DNA of 64,000 nucleotides from Helianthus annuus (taxonomy: Eukaryota; Streptophyta; Magnoliopsida; Asterales; Asteraceae): positions 159,819,097 to 159,883,096 of the forward strand of contig NC_035437.2 of the NCBI RefSeq assembly GCF_002127325.2, given 5' to 3'. The notes beneath the pieces are model-generated. The model was not told the origin of the DNA. It saw only the letters and a program-made list of their open reading frames with translations, and did not search any database. The position numbers and the translations under genes were made by a program. This document shows, one piece after another, positions 1 through 11,877 of the stretch (position 1 is the first letter of the stretch; each line of letters begins with the position of its first letter).

Positions 1-260
1 TAGTCAGTAAGATTTACGGATAGCCGTCTAGAGGTCTTAGAACAATATTTACATTCGGTTTGTAATAATTAAGAATTTGAGTTGTCGGAACAGTTCCCAT
101 ATTGTTTGGTTGATTTCTATGATAACTTGTTATTATTTGGGACACGGTATGGGACGTGTTATATAACTGAATTGTATGATAGTTGTTGTGGAAACTTCTG
201 AACAATCTGTTTCGCTCAGTGCCGCGCCCCGATGATTCCGCCATCGGTTGGGGTGTGACA
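1..260 (+). mobile_element. 3' end of a Tekay-like Ty3/gypsy LTR (fragment)
   Basis: The stretch ends in a block reading GATTCCGCCATCGGTTGGGG then TGTGACA. It closely resembles the end of the LTR at 58246-63104, which reads GATGTTTCCGCCATCGGTTG then ATGTGTGACA just before its primer site. No tRNA primer-binding site follows position 260. The fragment is therefore the outer end of a 3' LTR or of a solo LTR whose remainder lies left of the window. It interrupts the minus-strand coding sequence that begins at 261, so it inserted into the internal region of the larger minus-strand element. Confidence 0.6.
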
Positions 261-507
261 TTTGGGTTATTACGGGAACCAAAGGCGGGGAGGCGAGAAG
301 GTTTAACCTCTGGTGCAGGAGGTTCACTTCTCGAAGACAGCCCTCCAACCCCACCGTCAGATGATTAATATGGTCCACTAGCGCTTCTTCTACTCCCGTC
401 ATCTCCCTTAAGGCGTAAACGTAGTTTACTAGGGAGTCTTCTGCTGTGGACGACCTTCTCCCATTTCGGTTATTTCTTGAAGATGATCCGCTAGTTCTGC
501 TGGCCAT
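261..507 (-). pseudogene. N-terminal fragment of a retroelement ORF cut by an LTR
   Basis: An open frame starts at the ATG at 507 (MASRTSGSSSRNNRNG) and reads about 82 codons before running into the foreign LTR at 260. The N-terminus is rich in Ser, Arg and Asn. The middle (residues about 30-70) looks helical and Leu/Glu-rich. I do not recognise a domain. It lies downstream of the 1123-1791 ORF on the same strand and inside the same tRNA-Asp-primed element, so it is probably the start of that element's gag-like protein. Codons shown past position 260 belong to LTR sequence and should be disregarded. Confidence 0.35.
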
Positions 508-558
508 TTTCTGTGAAAGAAACCGAAGATAACTGAATTTTTGCAAAACAGCACCTCG

Positions 559-1110
559 AACACGGCCCCGTGTTCACTGAGCACGGCCCCGTGTTCAGTT
601 GTCTGCAGGATTTTTGGCTAAGGATTCTTGGGTTTTAAATTATTTTCACATCTTTTAACTGTGGTTTAAGCTTAGATAATTTAAAACAAAGTTATAAAAT
701 CAACTTTAAACAAGAATCCGTAGCAAATAATCTTTCAAACTTTACATAGAAGGTTGGAATCATGGGGTTTCCAAGCTTCCATGGAGGAGATATTTGAAAA
801 ATTTTGAAAGAAGGGGAAATGAACAAAAGTGGAAGGGACAAGATGGTCCTTGGGAACCTTCTTTTAGCACTTACCTAGGATGGTATATGTGAAAATCCCA
901 GGAATCTCTGTCTAGTGAAGTGGTCAAAAATGAGCAGGAATCAGGCTGCATTTAAAGAAAACGACAGCACGCTGGACACGGCCCCGTGTCCGCTGGGCAC
1001 GGCCCCGTGTGTAGAGAAAATCCTGACACATTTTGTCCGTATTCTGACAAAATCAGCAGAGAATCTTCTGGGTGAGCACGGGGTCGTGTTGACCGGACAC
1101 GGCCCCGTGT
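559..1110. repeat. Paired CACGG..CCGTG motifs, internal region
   Basis: Short hairpin-capable motifs built on CACGGCCCCGTG occur in pairs whose starts are about 20-22 bp apart: near 560/581, 975/997 and 1074/1095. The same paired motif recurs near 1854/1876 and 1937/1958, and in the LTR near 17306, 17411 and 17491. Each half-site has a CACGG stem, a two-base loop and CCGTG. The stretch between the two ORFs (508-1122) otherwise holds no gene I recognise. Confidence 0.7.
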
Positions 1111-1122
1111 CTGGAGGCTGTT

Positions 1123-1791
1123 TTATGGAGTTTTGTTGCTCCTAAGGATTTTATTTATATCGGGTGGTTCTTGATTTGTTGGAACAACCCCAAAGTGCCT
1201 AAGATACCTTAATTGTCCTATACTAAGGCGAGAACGCAAGAGGTTATCGGTGAGGGTAATTCCTATTTTCATTCTAGGTGGACAAGTCCAACCCTTTCCC
1301 GGGCTCTCGTTAAAGAAGGTGTATGCCGAATCGCTCAGGTCTATGTATGCATCGAATGAAGTCGATGGAGAGTCCTTCACGGCACAATCGGCACAGGGAC
1401 GACTATCGTCCAAGTCTTTTCTAGGTATGAAGGTATTTTCGGGAGCAACGAGGTTGTCGGAATGCGGTTCCAACATTTCCTCATGGTCATCGTCTTGGGG
1501 AGGATCAATAAAATCCTTCCTAAGTTCCTTTGACCAATTTAGAATTAGTTCTTCTAGTTGAAATAACTCGTCAAGGAGCATTTCCCCTAGAATATCTGGC
1601 TGGGCGCATTCGAGGGAGAGATAGTGCTTATTTTTACTTTCGCCCCTCTTAAGGTTATAAGGAATCGGTGGGTCTATATAGTGGGGCCTATAATTTAGAA
1701 AATAACATTTTAATTCTTCATGTTCGCCTCCACATAATTGACACCACCTACCATAAGAGTGCCGAAAGTAAAAAGAATTACTATCACTCAT
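1123..1791 (-). CDS. Retroelement leader-proximal ORF with a CCHC-like zinc knuckle
   Basis: The best start is the ATG at 1791 (MSDSNSFYF), giving 222 codons; an ATG seven codons upstream is less likely. Near the N-terminus the residues CQLCGGEHEELKC give C-x2-C-x3-H-x4-C, a knuckle with a shortened loop. Acidic stretches (PQDDDHEEM) and a second Cys pair (CADCAVKD) follow. The ORF lies just inside the tRNA-Asp primer site on the same strand as the element, so it is an element protein, either upstream of or part of gag. I recognise no catalytic domain. It seems intact as an ORF. The function is unknown; nucleic-acid binding is only suggested by the knuckle. Confidence 0.55.
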   Translation of the reverse strand: MSDSNSFYFRHSYGRWCQLCGGEHEELKCYFLNYRPHYIDPPIPYNLKRGESKNKHYLSLECAQPDILGEMLLDELFQLEELILNWSKELRKDFIDPPQDDDHEEMLEPHSDNLVAPENTFIPRKDLDDSRPCADCAVKDSPSTSFDAYIDLSDSAYTFFNESPGKGWTCPPRMKIGITLTDNLLRSRLSIGQLRYLRHFGVVPTNQEPPDINKILRSNKTP

Positions 1792-2075
1792 GGTTGTGTC
1801 AGAAATTACCAACCGCCGGGATCTAACGGTTCTGTTTTCAGTAAGAGAATCTTGGGCACGGGGGCGTGTTGAGTGGACACGGCCCCGTGTTCAGCTTACT
1901 GTCTGACTTAAAACAGGATTGCCAGTTCCAATGATTGAGCACGGGGGCGTGTTCAGCGGGCACGGCCCGTGCTGAGCTCTGCAGAAGCTGAAAAACTAAG
2001 AAAAATCCTAAAAATTAAAAAAAAAATAAAAATATGATTAGGCCGTTGATTCCTAACTTTCTTAAAATCCTTGTG

Positions 2076-2093
2076 TCCCCGGCAACGGCACCA
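2076..2093 (-). other. Primer-binding site for tRNA-Asp
   Basis: The minus strand reads TGGTGCCGTTGCCGGGGA, which matches the complement of the plant tRNA-Asp 3' end (TGGCGCCGTTGCCGGGGA) except at one base. It lies six bases inside the LTR end at 2100, the spacing expected for Athila/Tat elements. Confidence 0.85.
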
Positions 2094-2099
2094 AAAACT

Positions 2100-2684
2100 T
2101 GATGTGTGTTGGTGTATATATAATTTATATGTATAATTAAGCCCTTTTTACACCTTTAGCCAAGTTTTAAATTTATAAAAACACGATATTCACTAACACT
2201 AAACACACATATGGGCAAGTGCACCCATCGTGGACGTAGTATAGTGTTGGTAAGATACCGAAGTCGTCCAAGGACACAAGAGCTTTTAATACCGGTTTAT
2301 CCTCAACGTCTAATCAAATCAAAAAGTGAGAAAAATGTTTTTAAACTAAGAAAATAAAAACTAACTAAATGCTGAAAAATAAAATAAAATAAAAACAGAT
2401 AGACAAGATGAATCACTTGGATCCGACTCGTGTATTAGTATAACCTTTGATTATTTTCGCACTTTTGCACTTGTTTAAGAGATTATCTTAGTTATTGTAG
2501 TAGGCCCCTCTTTTGAAGGCGACGTTACCCTCAACCCAGTAGTTTGAGTCAGCAAGGATACAATCCTAAAGGGTTGGATTATTGGAAGATAATGAATTAA
2601 GTTATTAATGCAAATTATGGTAGGCCCCGCTTTTGGCGGTGACGTTACCCTCGGCTAAGTAGTCTGAGTCAGCAGGGATACAGT
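2100..2684 (-). repeat. LTR of the tRNA-Asp-primed element, part 1
   Basis: The plus strand starts TGATGTGTGTTGG, which mirrors the other end at 17776 (CACACATCA). Inside are two copies of a roughly 115-bp unit around 2500-2680. Each contains a CGACGTTACCCTC block and GAGTCAGCAGGGATACA. The second copy is broken at 2684 by the Tekay-like insertion, and its continuation CCTAAATAGCC resumes at 16668. Confidence 0.75.
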
Positions 2685-5600
2685 TGTCACACCCCGATTT
2701 CCACGTGTCTCACCGGTGGGCCCGGTGGGGGATTACCGTGACGATGTTGGCAACAATATAGTCAAACCACACAATTATATAATGCACAGCGGAAGCATAA
2801 TTTAAATATATAATTTCAACCTCTGATTGTAATATCAAAATGTATTACAGAAGTTGAATATCCACAGTGGATCGTAAATACAGATAAAGTATTGTTCCAT
2901 TAGATACTGCAATCAAGCTTGCGAGGCTTATCCCGACGCTAGGGAGCTAATACCAGCCAATTACGTTTAGGTACCTGCACTTAATCTTTTTGGGGAAAAT
3001 ACGTCAGTTTACACTGGTAAATACATTCAACTGACACATTTGAAAATGTTTATTTAAAATTGATTTGAATGCACAAGGCACAAACTCTTTTATAACTTGG
3101 GAAAATTCATAATGATCTTGTGAACGTTTTACATGTTCTTTTATGCGTTCAGTAGCCCGGGTCGTGCCGGGTTAAAGATTTATAGACACACCACGTTTGC
3201 GTAAAACCGTAGTACAGAAACCAACGGCTACGTCTTTTAGTTTTAATGTCGACACTTTATACCGGGTGTACGCCTACACCGGGATGTCGATGGTCGTGGC
3301 CATTTCGTAGAATGATGCCAAGGATATCCGGGACAACGGTCATTAAACCCCCCAAAGGCTTATAAGCAACAAAACTGTTTAAATGAGCCAATCATATTTA
3401 ATCAATTAACCACCTAAGCGATGGAAGTATATAATGCTCAATCAAGCGGTATTAATATACCGTAACCCAAGCCCATATAGGGGAAATAAGTCAAAAGTAT
3501 TTACCTTTGCAAGTATTAATCCTTAATTTAGATCAAGTCACCGATAGCTTTTACTGGGGCTCCTAATCTGGAACGAAGGTTTTAATTAACCTCTTAGAAT
3601 CCTAACGGTCCTTAAAGTAGCCGTAGCTTAAACCGGTTGATTCCGATATATAGATATGGTTAATTCGCACGAAAAGGCGAAAACCGAGAATGGAGTATGA
3701 TTTGGACCCAACAAGTTCAGAGACTTGTTTTATATGGGTTTATAGTTCATACTCTGGATTTTGGGGTTCAAATAGTATATTTTGACCCGTATCGGCTATT
3801 GCACGAAAACTAGTTCCGTGGGCCGTACCGTGTGCGCAAATAGGCGGAACGGTTAACCATAAGAGTCGTACGCTTATTTCCTAAGTTAATATGCCTTAAA
3901 AGTATTTTGGCATCAGTAGGATACCTTCCGTAATGCCCGTAACGAGTTTAAGTTTATTTTATGCCCCGTAAGGGCTTTTCGGTCATTTTAAAGACTTTAA
4001 AAGGGATTTTCGAGTTCTACAGGAAATCTGAGTTTCCCGAACAGCTTATAAAGCTTAAAATACTTTATTTATTATTTAAAACCAGTAGCAACTGGAATCG
4101 GGTCAAAAGACCTTGTAGAACTCCCGTTTTGGCCAAAAAGGGCATATTCGGTATTTACCGAACCGTAGCCATAACCGCAGGTTATGGGCAAGGTAAAAAT
4201 TATTAAAAATCTTTAAAATTCCCAAAATATTATTTTACCACAGTGGGTAAAAGTTTTGGTGACGAAAACTTGGGTTAGATGGGCGTTATGCTAATTGCGC
4301 CGTTAATTACAAAACTTTCTTAAAAGTGCGCCTTTTAGCATAACTCTCATTCTAGGCCTCGGATTGACGTGAAACTTCAGGGACATGCTTATAATTTAAT
4401 AAGCAAGGTTTTGGTCCGTTCACGTGTTCGAAATACTCGTTTTAATTTCAAAAGGCCGTTACGGTCAACTTTTAGGCGAATGACGGAAATGCGCTAAAGA
4501 CTCGGATAACTCATGAACCGACCACAGAGGCTTATACCAACATGTGACCTGGTCCTAAGAGAGTCTTAGGGTATATTTATACCTTACTAAAACGGGTCAG
4601 AACTGAAGTCAAAGCAAAAGTCAAACTTTTGCGACTTTCGGCTCCGAACCGGTTCTATATAGCAAATGATCGATTCAAACGAGCGCAAACATGTTTATAT
4701 ACATATTATCATGTTTTATGATTGTCAAAACAGGTTCCATAACATGTACATTACAGATTATGCTTAAATCGCTAAAATAGCTTTCTGTTGACTTTTTAAC
4801 CGCACGTTTGACTCGATAATTGACATAGTTAGAGTGGTGATCAGGGGGAACCATTTTAGAGGTTTAATACCCACATAAATACCAACTCATAACCATTTTT
4901 GATTCGTCATAAGACTGAATCATTTGCAAGATATTGCAATGACAACCGTTAGTTACGACGGTTGCGTTTATAGGCTATAACTATGGAAATGTGACACCAC
5001 AAAGGGTGAGATCACTTACAGAGGTTGTGTTCTTGACTATAGAGCAGAAGGAAAGCTAGAGAGCTCCTTAGAATGATCAGATAGTGTGTTTTGAGTGTGA
5101 TGAAGGTTATGAGCACTAAGGTGCTATTTATAGCCAAGAACAAGCTCCAAGATCATTACAACTCATGCTAGGGATGAATGTGGATCAGTGGCATGTGTCC
5201 TAGAGATGTATGGGTCGTGTAGGGGCACCCATGCTGCCATAATTGATCAAATGATCGTTCAAAGGTGCCAAAAGCCAAGTAGTTACAAGGTTTCTGCATC
5301 TGGGCACTTTACGCGGCCCGCATGGGAGTTCCATGCCATTTTAACGCGGGTCGCCTAAAGTTAAGAAATCAGGCGAGTTATAAGGGAGGCTCGCGGCCCG
5401 CCTCAACTTATGTTGAAACTTCACGCGGGTCGCCTAAGGTTGATATTTCAGGATTTTTAAATCTTTTGTCATGATTATCAGAATCGGGCCATTAATAACG
5501 AAATCTTTCGTAATGATTTGCCTGACCTTTCGGATTTGAAGGGGTAACTTTGCGGTTTGGCCCTCGGTTATTTACCGATAGGGGCCTCGTGTTAATTACC

Positions 5601-6084
5601 CGCATTATTAAGTCCCCGGTTTATTTATTATTTATATTGGAAAGCCTTAACTTTCACTGTTGACGCTTTTAACCCTTCTTCTACGAGTTTGATCGTAACT
5701 TTCTCGTTTCATATCGAAACTTCGCGAAATTCATATATATTATTTTAGTGAGGGTATAATACCGTTACAAAGTCTTGGGAACGTTAAAGGGTCACTCAGA
5801 GGTATTATTAAACATGTTGACACAGTTAACCCCTGTAGTTTGTAATCTCTCACTTTCTTCCGCGTTTTATTTTTTTGTACGACCTATAATTTGTTCGTTT
5901 GAAGGTTTAAGCATTATTTAGGGATACTATACAGTATATTTACCCTTGTTGACATTTATAACCCTCGAATTTATATATACTTTCAAGGTTTGTCAAAATT
6001 AGTCCTTTATTTATTATAGATGCCACGTGTAATCAAATGACACGTGTTAACACATCATTGGACACAAAATTTCGAGGTGTTACA
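2685..6084 (-). repeat. 3' LTR of the Tekay-like element
   Basis: 3,400 bp, reading TGTCACACCCCG on the plus strand at its left edge and GAGGTGTTACA at its right edge. It matches 13263-16662 at a constant offset of 10,578. It contains a repeated block near 5310-5450 in which GCGGCCCGC alternates with ACGCGGGTCGCCTAA. The 81-codon open frame at 3961-4206 recurs identically in the other LTR and has no recognisable features, so I do not call it a gene. Confidence 0.95.
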
Positions 6085-6098
6085 TCCTCACCCCCTTA
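6085..6098 (-). other. Polypurine tract of the Tekay-like element
   Basis: The minus strand reads TAAGGGGGTGAGGA directly against the 3' LTR start (TGTAACACC). This is where plus-strand DNA synthesis is primed in LTR retrotransposons. Confidence 0.8.
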
Positions 6099-6120
6099 AA
6101 ATAAATCTCGACCCGAGATT

Positions 6121-9100
6121 TTACTCAAATAAATAGGGGTATTTTTCTTTCATTGTAGCTTCGACTTCCCACGTATATTCAGGACCTCTACGAGCATCCC
6201 ATTTGACTTTTACAATCGGTACGTGTTTCCTGCGAAGCTTCTTCACCTGTCGATCTTCAATCGACAAGGGTTTTTCTATAAACTTTAAGCTCTCATCTAT
6301 ATCCACATCTGTGTGTGGAATCACCAACGACTCGTCGGCGAAGCACTTTTTGAGATTGCAGATGTGGAACACATTGTGAATTCCATTGAGCTCTTCAGGC
6401 AAGTTTAGTTTATAGGCAACTGATCCGACTCGTTCAATGACCTCAAAAGGCCCTATGTATCTCGGACTCAGCTTGCCCTTCTTGCCGAAACGCATCACCC
6501 CCTTCCAGGGTGATACCTTAAGCAATACTTTTTCACCCACTTCGAAGTGAAAATCCTTACGCTTTGGATCAGCGTAGCTCTTCTGCCTATCGCGGGCAGC
6601 CTTGAGACGTTCCCGTATCTGGACAATCTTGTCCGTCGTCTGGAAAACAATCTCCGGTCCCGATAATTGGACCTCTCCTACTTCCGCCCAACAAACAGGC
6701 GATCTACATTTCCTACCATATAATGCCTCAAAAGGCGCAGCCTTTATGCTGGTGTGGTAGCTATTATTGTAGGAGAATTCGATCAGGGGTAGGTTTTTAT
6801 CCCAGTTACCACCTAAATCGATCGCACATGCACGTAACATGTCTTCTAGCGTTTGGATAGTACGCTCACTTTGACCGTCCGTCTGTGGATGGTAAGCCGT
6901 ACTAAAGTTCAAACGCGTGCCCAAAGATTGCTGGAAACTTTTCCAGAAGTGAGATGTGTATCTAGTATCCCTGTCGGAGATAATAGACACAGGTATGCCG
7001 TGTAAGGCTACAATCTTATCAACATAAAGTTGGGCTAACATATCGGAGCTATACGTCTCCTTGATGGGTAGAAAATGAGCTGATTTAGTCAGCCTATCGA
7101 CTATGACCCATATTGTATCATTTCCTTTCCTGGTCTTGGGTAACTTGGTTATAAAGTCCATAGTTACGCATTCCCACTTCCACTCGGGAAGTTCAGGCTG
7201 TTGTAGCAAGCCAGACGGCTTTTGGTGCTCGGCTTTGACCTGAGCACAAGTCAAGCACTTTGCTACGTGGGCGGCTACAGACTTTTTCAAGCCTATCCAC
7301 CAATAATTTGCCTTTAAGTCTTGGTACATTTTATCAGCACCAGGATGGACCGAGTATTTGGAACTATGGGCTTCCTGGAGAACAACATCACGTAGTCCTC
7401 CGTAAATTGGAACCCATATACGTCCATTCAGTCTAAGAATTCCATCCTTGCTAAGAGTCAACTGCTCCTCAGTTACTCCCAGCTTTTCATTAGGATAATT
7501 AGCTTCCAACACAGCCTCTCGCTGTGCAGCCAAAATCCTTTCAATCAAATTATTTTTAACTTCAATGCTCTTGGCATTGATTCGAATGGGTTTTACCCTT
7601 TCTTTCCTGCTCAATGCATCGGCGACTACATTCGCCTTGCCGGGATGGTACCTGATTTCGCAGTCATAATCATTCAGGGTTTCCATCCAACGGCGCTGTC
7701 TCATGTTCAACTCCTTCTGGTTGAACAGGTGCTGGAGGCTTTTGTGATCAGAATAAATCACAAATTTAATGCCATAAAGGTAGTGCCTCCATAACTTAAG
7801 TGCAAATACAACGGCACCCAACTCCAAGTCGTGGGTGGTGTAATTCTTTTCATGTACCTTTAATTGTCTTGAAGCATAGGCAATCACCTTGCCCTTCTGC
7901 ATAAGCACACATCCCATGCCCGTGTGTGATGCATCGCAGTAAACTACGAATTCATCTGTACCCTCAGGTAAGGTCAACACAGGTGCGTTGCTTAGCTTCT
8001 GCTTCAGTATTTCAAAGGACTCTTGCTGCTTCGGGCCCCAAATGTACTTTTCTTTCTTCTTGGTCAAAGAAGTCAAGGGCGCAGCAATCCTTGAAAAATT
8101 CTCAATAAATCTCCGGTAATATCCTGCTAATCCCAGGAAACTACGGATTTCGGTAGGCGTCTTTGGCTCTTGCCAGTTCATGACTGCCTCCACCTTAGCG
8201 GGATCCACTTGGATACCACGCTCACTCACAACGTGTCCTAAAAATTGAACTTCTCGTAGCCAGAATTCACATTTCGAGAACTTGGCGTAGAGTTTCTCAC
8301 GTTGTAGTAATTCGAGAATGCAACGAAGGTGCTTCTCGTGGTCATCTTGATTCTTGGAATAGATAAGGATATCGTCGATGAAGACTATGACGAATTTGTC
8401 CAAGTATGGCTTGCAAACGCGATTCATGAGATCCATGAATGCAGCCGGTGCATTTGTGAGCCCAAAAGGCATCACTAGGAACTCGTAATGACCATAGCGA
8501 GTCCTAAATGCAGTCTTGTGTACATCTTCATCTCTGACCCTTAGTTGATGATAACCCGACCTTAAGTCGATCTTGGAGAAGTAGCTTGCTCCTTGCAGCT
8601 GATCGAATAGATCATCGATCCTTGGTAAAGGATATCTATTCTTTATGGTAACTTTATTCAGCTCTCTATAGTCGATGCACAACCGCATTGATCCGTCCTT
8701 CTTCTTTACAAATAGGACAGGAGCTCCCCAGGGAGATGAACTAGGTCTGATAAAACCTTTCGCCAGCAGTTCATCCAATTGGGTCCTCAGTTCTTTCATT
8801 TCCGTTGGCGCTAATCTATAAGGTGCTCTTGCTATCGGAGCTGCTCCAGGAATGATGTCAATTCTGAACTCCACTTGTCTATCTGGTGGCAAACCAGGTA
8901 GTTCTTCAGGAAAAACCTCGGGGTATTCAGAAATGACAGGAAGATCCTCGATCTTCGGCTTTGGTTCTTCAATTATCACCTGAGCCATGTAAATTACACA
9001 GCCTCTGTTCATACACCTTGAAGCTTTCAGCATAGATACGTCTTCGGGCAATCCGTAATGCGTATCCCCTCGAATGGTAAGAGATTCACCACTCGGAGTC

Positions 9101-10668
9101 TTTAAAACTATTTGCCTTTTGCCGCAAATGATTTGGGCCTGGTTATGGGATAACCAGTCCATGCCTAGCACGATGTCAAAACCCGCAAGTTTGAAAGGAA
9201 GTAGAGATAAAGGAAAAGAATGGTTCCTAATGGATATTTCACATCCTTCTAGAATGGTAGAGACGGTTTCTATCGTGCCGTCTGCTAACTCTACTTCGTA
9301 TTTCACGTCAAGGGTTTTGATTGGCATATTTAGTAGTTGGCAAAATTTCTGGTCTACAAAGGACTTATCAGCGCCAGAATCGAACAGTACTCTTGCAAAT
9401 ATATTATTTACGAGAAAAGTACCTGTAAGCACATTGTCGTCCTTGACCGCTTCCTTTGCATCCAAGCGAAAAACTCTCGCATTTGTCTTCTTAGTCTCTT
9501 CTGCCTTCTTGGCATACTTCGGGCAATTACTCTTTATGTGCCCCTTTTCATTGCAATTAAAGCAGGTTGCATCCTTTATCTTTTTGCACTCCACCGTCTT
9601 ATGATCCTTTGACTTGCATAGTCCACAGGATGGAGTCTTTTGTTGCGACTGTGAACCAGACGCAAACCTACACTTCCCGGAGTGAGGTTTCTTGCAGACC
9701 TTGCAGTAAGGTCTTCCATCAGCTTGCCCCTCCTTCCTTGCCTCCGACCCTTTCTTGCCCTCACCGTTTCCACGGTGCTTTTTACCGGACTTTCGTGAGG
9801 TATCATCCTCACGCTTTCGCTTCTCAGCCTCCTTGCTCCTTTGTGCCCTCAGACGGACAGCATCAAGTGTAAGAGACAAGGAGAGGTCAGTAACTGACCT
9901 GAAGGTCGTTGGCCTAGAGGCTTTTACGCTGGCCTTGATCGCCGGCTCTAAGCCCCCAATGAATCGGGCAATCCTTCGCGGTTCTGGTGTCACAAGATAT
10001 GGCACCAGGCGTGACATAGTGTTAAAGCTTGTCAGATAAGCTTGACAATCCAGGTTTGTCATCACCAGTGAGACAAAATCTGCCTCAATCTTCTCAACCT
10101 CGTGCTGAGGGCAGTAGTTTTCTTTTATGAGGGTAATAAACTCCCCCCATGACATTTTGTACAAGGCAGACTTACCTGAAGCCTGCACCAGAGCTCTCCA
10201 CCACGCCAGGGCCTCGCCCTTGAATGACTGGGACACAAACTTAACCACGTCCCTCTCAGCGCACCCGCTGATGTCCACAATCGTGTCCATCTCGTCCAGC
10301 CAGGTGATACAGTCAACCGCACCTTTCTCCCCTGTAAATTCACGGGGCTTACATGATACAAAGTATTTGTAGGTGCAACCCTTAGCACTGGACGCATCAG
10401 TATATTCTCTATCGCGGTGAACGCTGTGCTCAGTAGACGAATGCTTGTCGTCATCTTTCTTGGGTTCAGAGGGTGGTTTGGAGTGTGTCTTTGGTTTAGA
10501 GGGTGGTTTTGACACAGATCTGCCTTGAGACTCAGTATTCTGACGATCAATAGCTGCCTGGACAGCATTGTTGATCAGAGCCTTTAGCTGTGCGCCTGTC
10601 AAATGTACTGACGCATTGTCATAGTCATCTTCATTCGTGTGGCTGTTCTCTCCATTGGGATCCGCCAT
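6121..10668 (-). CDS. Ty3/gypsy gag-pol polyprotein, Tekay-like, intact
   Basis: A single 1515-codon frame starts [10 protein letters not shown]. Gag occupies about residues 1-400 with the capsid-type retrotransposon-gag region near 100-250. Three zinc knuckles follow: C322/C325/H329/C333 and C348/C351/H356/C361 (both with non-standard spacing), then the canonical C369/C372/H377/C382. The protease has DSGA at 430-433. Reverse transcriptase has FIDD at 763-766, and RNase H begins near YCDAS 910-914. Integrase has the HHCC finger (H1101, H1108, C1138, C1141) and the triad D1171, D1232, E1268 with 35 residues between the last two. A GPY/F-type motif lies at 1405-1407, and a chromo-like tail ([14 protein letters not shown]) ends at 1515. 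No stop or frameshift, so it may be functional. A pyrimidine-rich stretch ending CTGTAACAG lies about 12 bases before the ATG and could be a splice acceptor (inference). Confidence 0.95.
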   Translation of the reverse strand: MADPNGENSHTNEDDYDNASVHLTGAQLKALINNAVQAAIDRQNTESQGRSVSKPPSKPKTHSKPPSEPKKDDDKHSSTEHSVHRDREYTDASSAKGCTYKYFVSCKPREFTGEKGAVDCITWLDEMDTIVDISGCAERDVVKFVSQSFKGEALAWWRALVQASGKSALYKMSWGEFITLIKENYCPQHEVEKIEADFVSLVMTNLDCQAYLTSFNTMSRLVPYLVTPEPRRIARFIGGLEPAIKASVKASRPTTFRSVTDLSLSLTLDAVRLRAQRSKEAEKRKREDDTSRKSGKKHRGNGEGKKGSEARKEGQADGRPYCKVCKKPHSGKCRFASGSQSQQKTPSCGLCKSKDHKTVECKKIKDATCFNCNEKGHIKSNCPKYAKKAEETKKTNARVFRLDAKEAVKDDNVLTGTFLVNNIFARVLFDSGADKSFVDQKFCQLLNMPIKTLDVKYEVELADGTIETVSTILEGCEISIRNHSFPLSLLPFKLAGFDIVLGMDWLSHNQAQIICGKRQIVLKTPSGESLTIRGDTHYGLPEDVSMLKASRCMNRGCVIYMAQVIIEEPKPKIEDLPVISEYPEVFPEELPGLPPDRQVEFRIDIIPGAAPIARAPYRLAPTEMKELRTQLDELLAKGFIRPSSSPWGAPVLFVKKKDGSMRLCIDYRELNKVTIKNRYPLPRIDDLFDQLQGASYFSKIDLRSGYHQLRVRDEDVHKTAFRTRYGHYEFLVMPFGLTNAPAAFMDLMNRVCKPYLDKFVIVFIDDILIYSKNQDDHEKHLRCILELLQREKLYAKFSKCEFWLREVQFLGHVVSERGIQVDPAKVEAVMNWQEPKTPTEIRSFLGLAGYYRRFIENFSRIAAPLTSLTKKKEKYIWGPKQQESFEILKQKLSNAPVLTLPEGTDEFVVYCDASHTGMGCVLMQKGKVIAYASRQLKVHEKNYTTHDLELGAVVFALKLWRHYLYGIKFVIYSDHKSLQHLFNQKELNMRQRRWMETLNDYDCEIRYHPGKANVVADALSRKERVKPIRINAKSIEVKNNLIERILAAQREAVLEANYPNEKLGVTEEQLTLSKDGILRLNGRIWVPIYGGLRDVVLQEAHSSKYSVHPGADKMYQDLKANYWWIGLKKSVAAHVAKCLTCAQVKAEHQKPSGLLQQPELPEWKWECVTMDFITKLPKTRKGNDTIWVIVDRLTKSAHFLPIKETYSSDMLAQLYVDKIVALHGIPVSIISDRDTRYTSHFWKSFQQSLGTRLNFSTAYHPQTDGQSERTIQTLEDMLRACAIDLGGNWDKNLPLIEFSYNNSYHTSIKAAPFEALYGRKCRSPVCWAEVGEVQLSGPEIVFQTTDKIVQIRERLKAARDRQKSYADPKRKDFHFEVGEKVLLKVSPWKGVMRFGKKGKLSPRYIGPFEVIERVGSVAYKLNLPEELNGIHNVFHICNLKKCFADESLVIPHTDVDIDESLKFIEKPLSIEDRQVKKLRRKHVPIVKVKWDARRGPEYTWEVEATMKEKYPYLFE

Positions 10669-10993
10669 TGTAACTTGAATCTGTTACAGAAGATAACAAA
10701 ATTTTAATTTAGGAGATTATTACAAAATTGTCTTTTATGACAATTTGTCAACCATGGTACAGAGACCATATCTGGTTAACTTATTATTTCATTATATATT
10801 AGGATCTGAATATCTCCTATTTCAACTATATAAATAGTATTGGCGGCATAAAGCCTAATCATGATGATGTTTTATAATATTAGCCGAGATTTCAGAGAAT
10901 CAAGGGCATAGAGAGTTGAACCGTAGTTCTTTTATCTCTTTCTGACAGAGAGTCATAGACTACTACTGCCTTTTGTCTTATAAGACAATTATT

Positions 10994-11340
10994 ATGGCCC
11001 ATAGGCACTACACCTCTAATGGATGTCTTAATATGGTTGGCCCGTAGGCACTACATCACTAATGGATGTTTTAATAATATTGGCCCGTAGGCACTACATC
11101 ACTAATGGATGTTTTTATAATACTGGCCCGTAGGCATTGCATCACTAATGGATGTCTTTTAATACTGGCCCGTAGGCATTGCATCACTAATGGATGTTTT
11201 ATAATATTGGCCCGTAGGCATTGCATCACTAAATGGATGTCTTTATAGTACTGGCCCGTAGGCATTGCATCACTAAATGGATGTCTTTATAATACTGGCC
11301 CGTAGGCATTGCATCACTAAATGGATGTCTTTATAATATT
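10994..11340 (-). repeat. Eight-copy 43-45 bp tandem repeat
   Basis: The core GGCCCGTAGGCA(C/T)T(A/G)CATC recurs near 10994, 11038, 11081, 11125, 11166, 11208, 11253 and 11298, each copy followed by ACTAATGGATGT and an AT-rich linker. Copies near the gag side read CACTAC, while later ones read CATTGC and gain an extra A before ATGGATG. This gradient indicates stepwise duplication. Confidence 0.9.
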
Positions 11341-11730
11341 GATCACCTTCATTGGTGATTTAACCCACGATTTATAAATCATTTAGTTGGGTTTTGAAAT
11401 CCTTAAAGGATTATTGTATAGAATGACGTGCGTGATTATAACGAATCACATCTGCCATGAATGTTAACATGCGTACAGAGGTTAACAGGGAATCTGAATC
11501 TTTTCAGCTAGGTCGTACCATCTTGACTGATCTTAAAAGACCCCAAGCTAGGTTTCACCCCCTTAAGATTCTTTATTAGGCAGATCAATAAAAAGGGATG
11601 GTTTTGATTTATTTTTTTTTATATCTATTAAAACAAAACTCATAACATACATTCCGAAATTTCAAATACAATTACATATTGCCCTAAACGGGTCTTTCAA
11701 ATAATACATACCTCCATAGAGGTTTTAAAA

Positions 11731-11845
11731 TAAGTGACAAGTCCACGCAGGGACTAATATAAGGTAGGTGTCCATGCAAGGACTAAAGATAAGTCCACGT
11801 AGGGACTGAAATACGATAAGTTGTCCACGCAGGGACTTATTTCAA
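11731..11845 (-). repeat. Four-copy TCCACGCAGGGACT repeat
   Basis: The motif TCCACGCAGGGACT, with variants TCCATGCAAGGACT and TCCACGTAGGGACT, occurs four times at roughly 27-32 bp spacing, immediately 3' of the extra ORF. Related wording (TAGAGGTTTTAAAATAAG) precedes it. Confidence 0.75.
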
Positions 11846-11877
11846 AGTATAAATTACAGTAGTACTACTATTAAGGG

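Larger units (their letters stand above)
10669..11877 (-). other. Spacer between the extra ORF and gag, with tandem repeats
   Basis: A 1.2-kb stretch with no gene. It holds two tandem arrays, described separately, plus an AT-rich segment before the gag start. It belongs to the young Tekay-like element, downstream of the extra ORF and upstream of gag, and so would form an unusually long internal untranslated segment in a genomic RNA. Confidence 0.7.

Noticed and set aside
3961..4206. 81-codon ORF, repeated at 14539-14784
   Set aside because: It lies in both LTR copies because they are duplicates; the sequence shows no coding signature.
10994..11340. CRISPR-like regularly spaced repeat
   Set aside because: The eight units are adjacent tandem copies with no unique spacers, in a plant retroelement.
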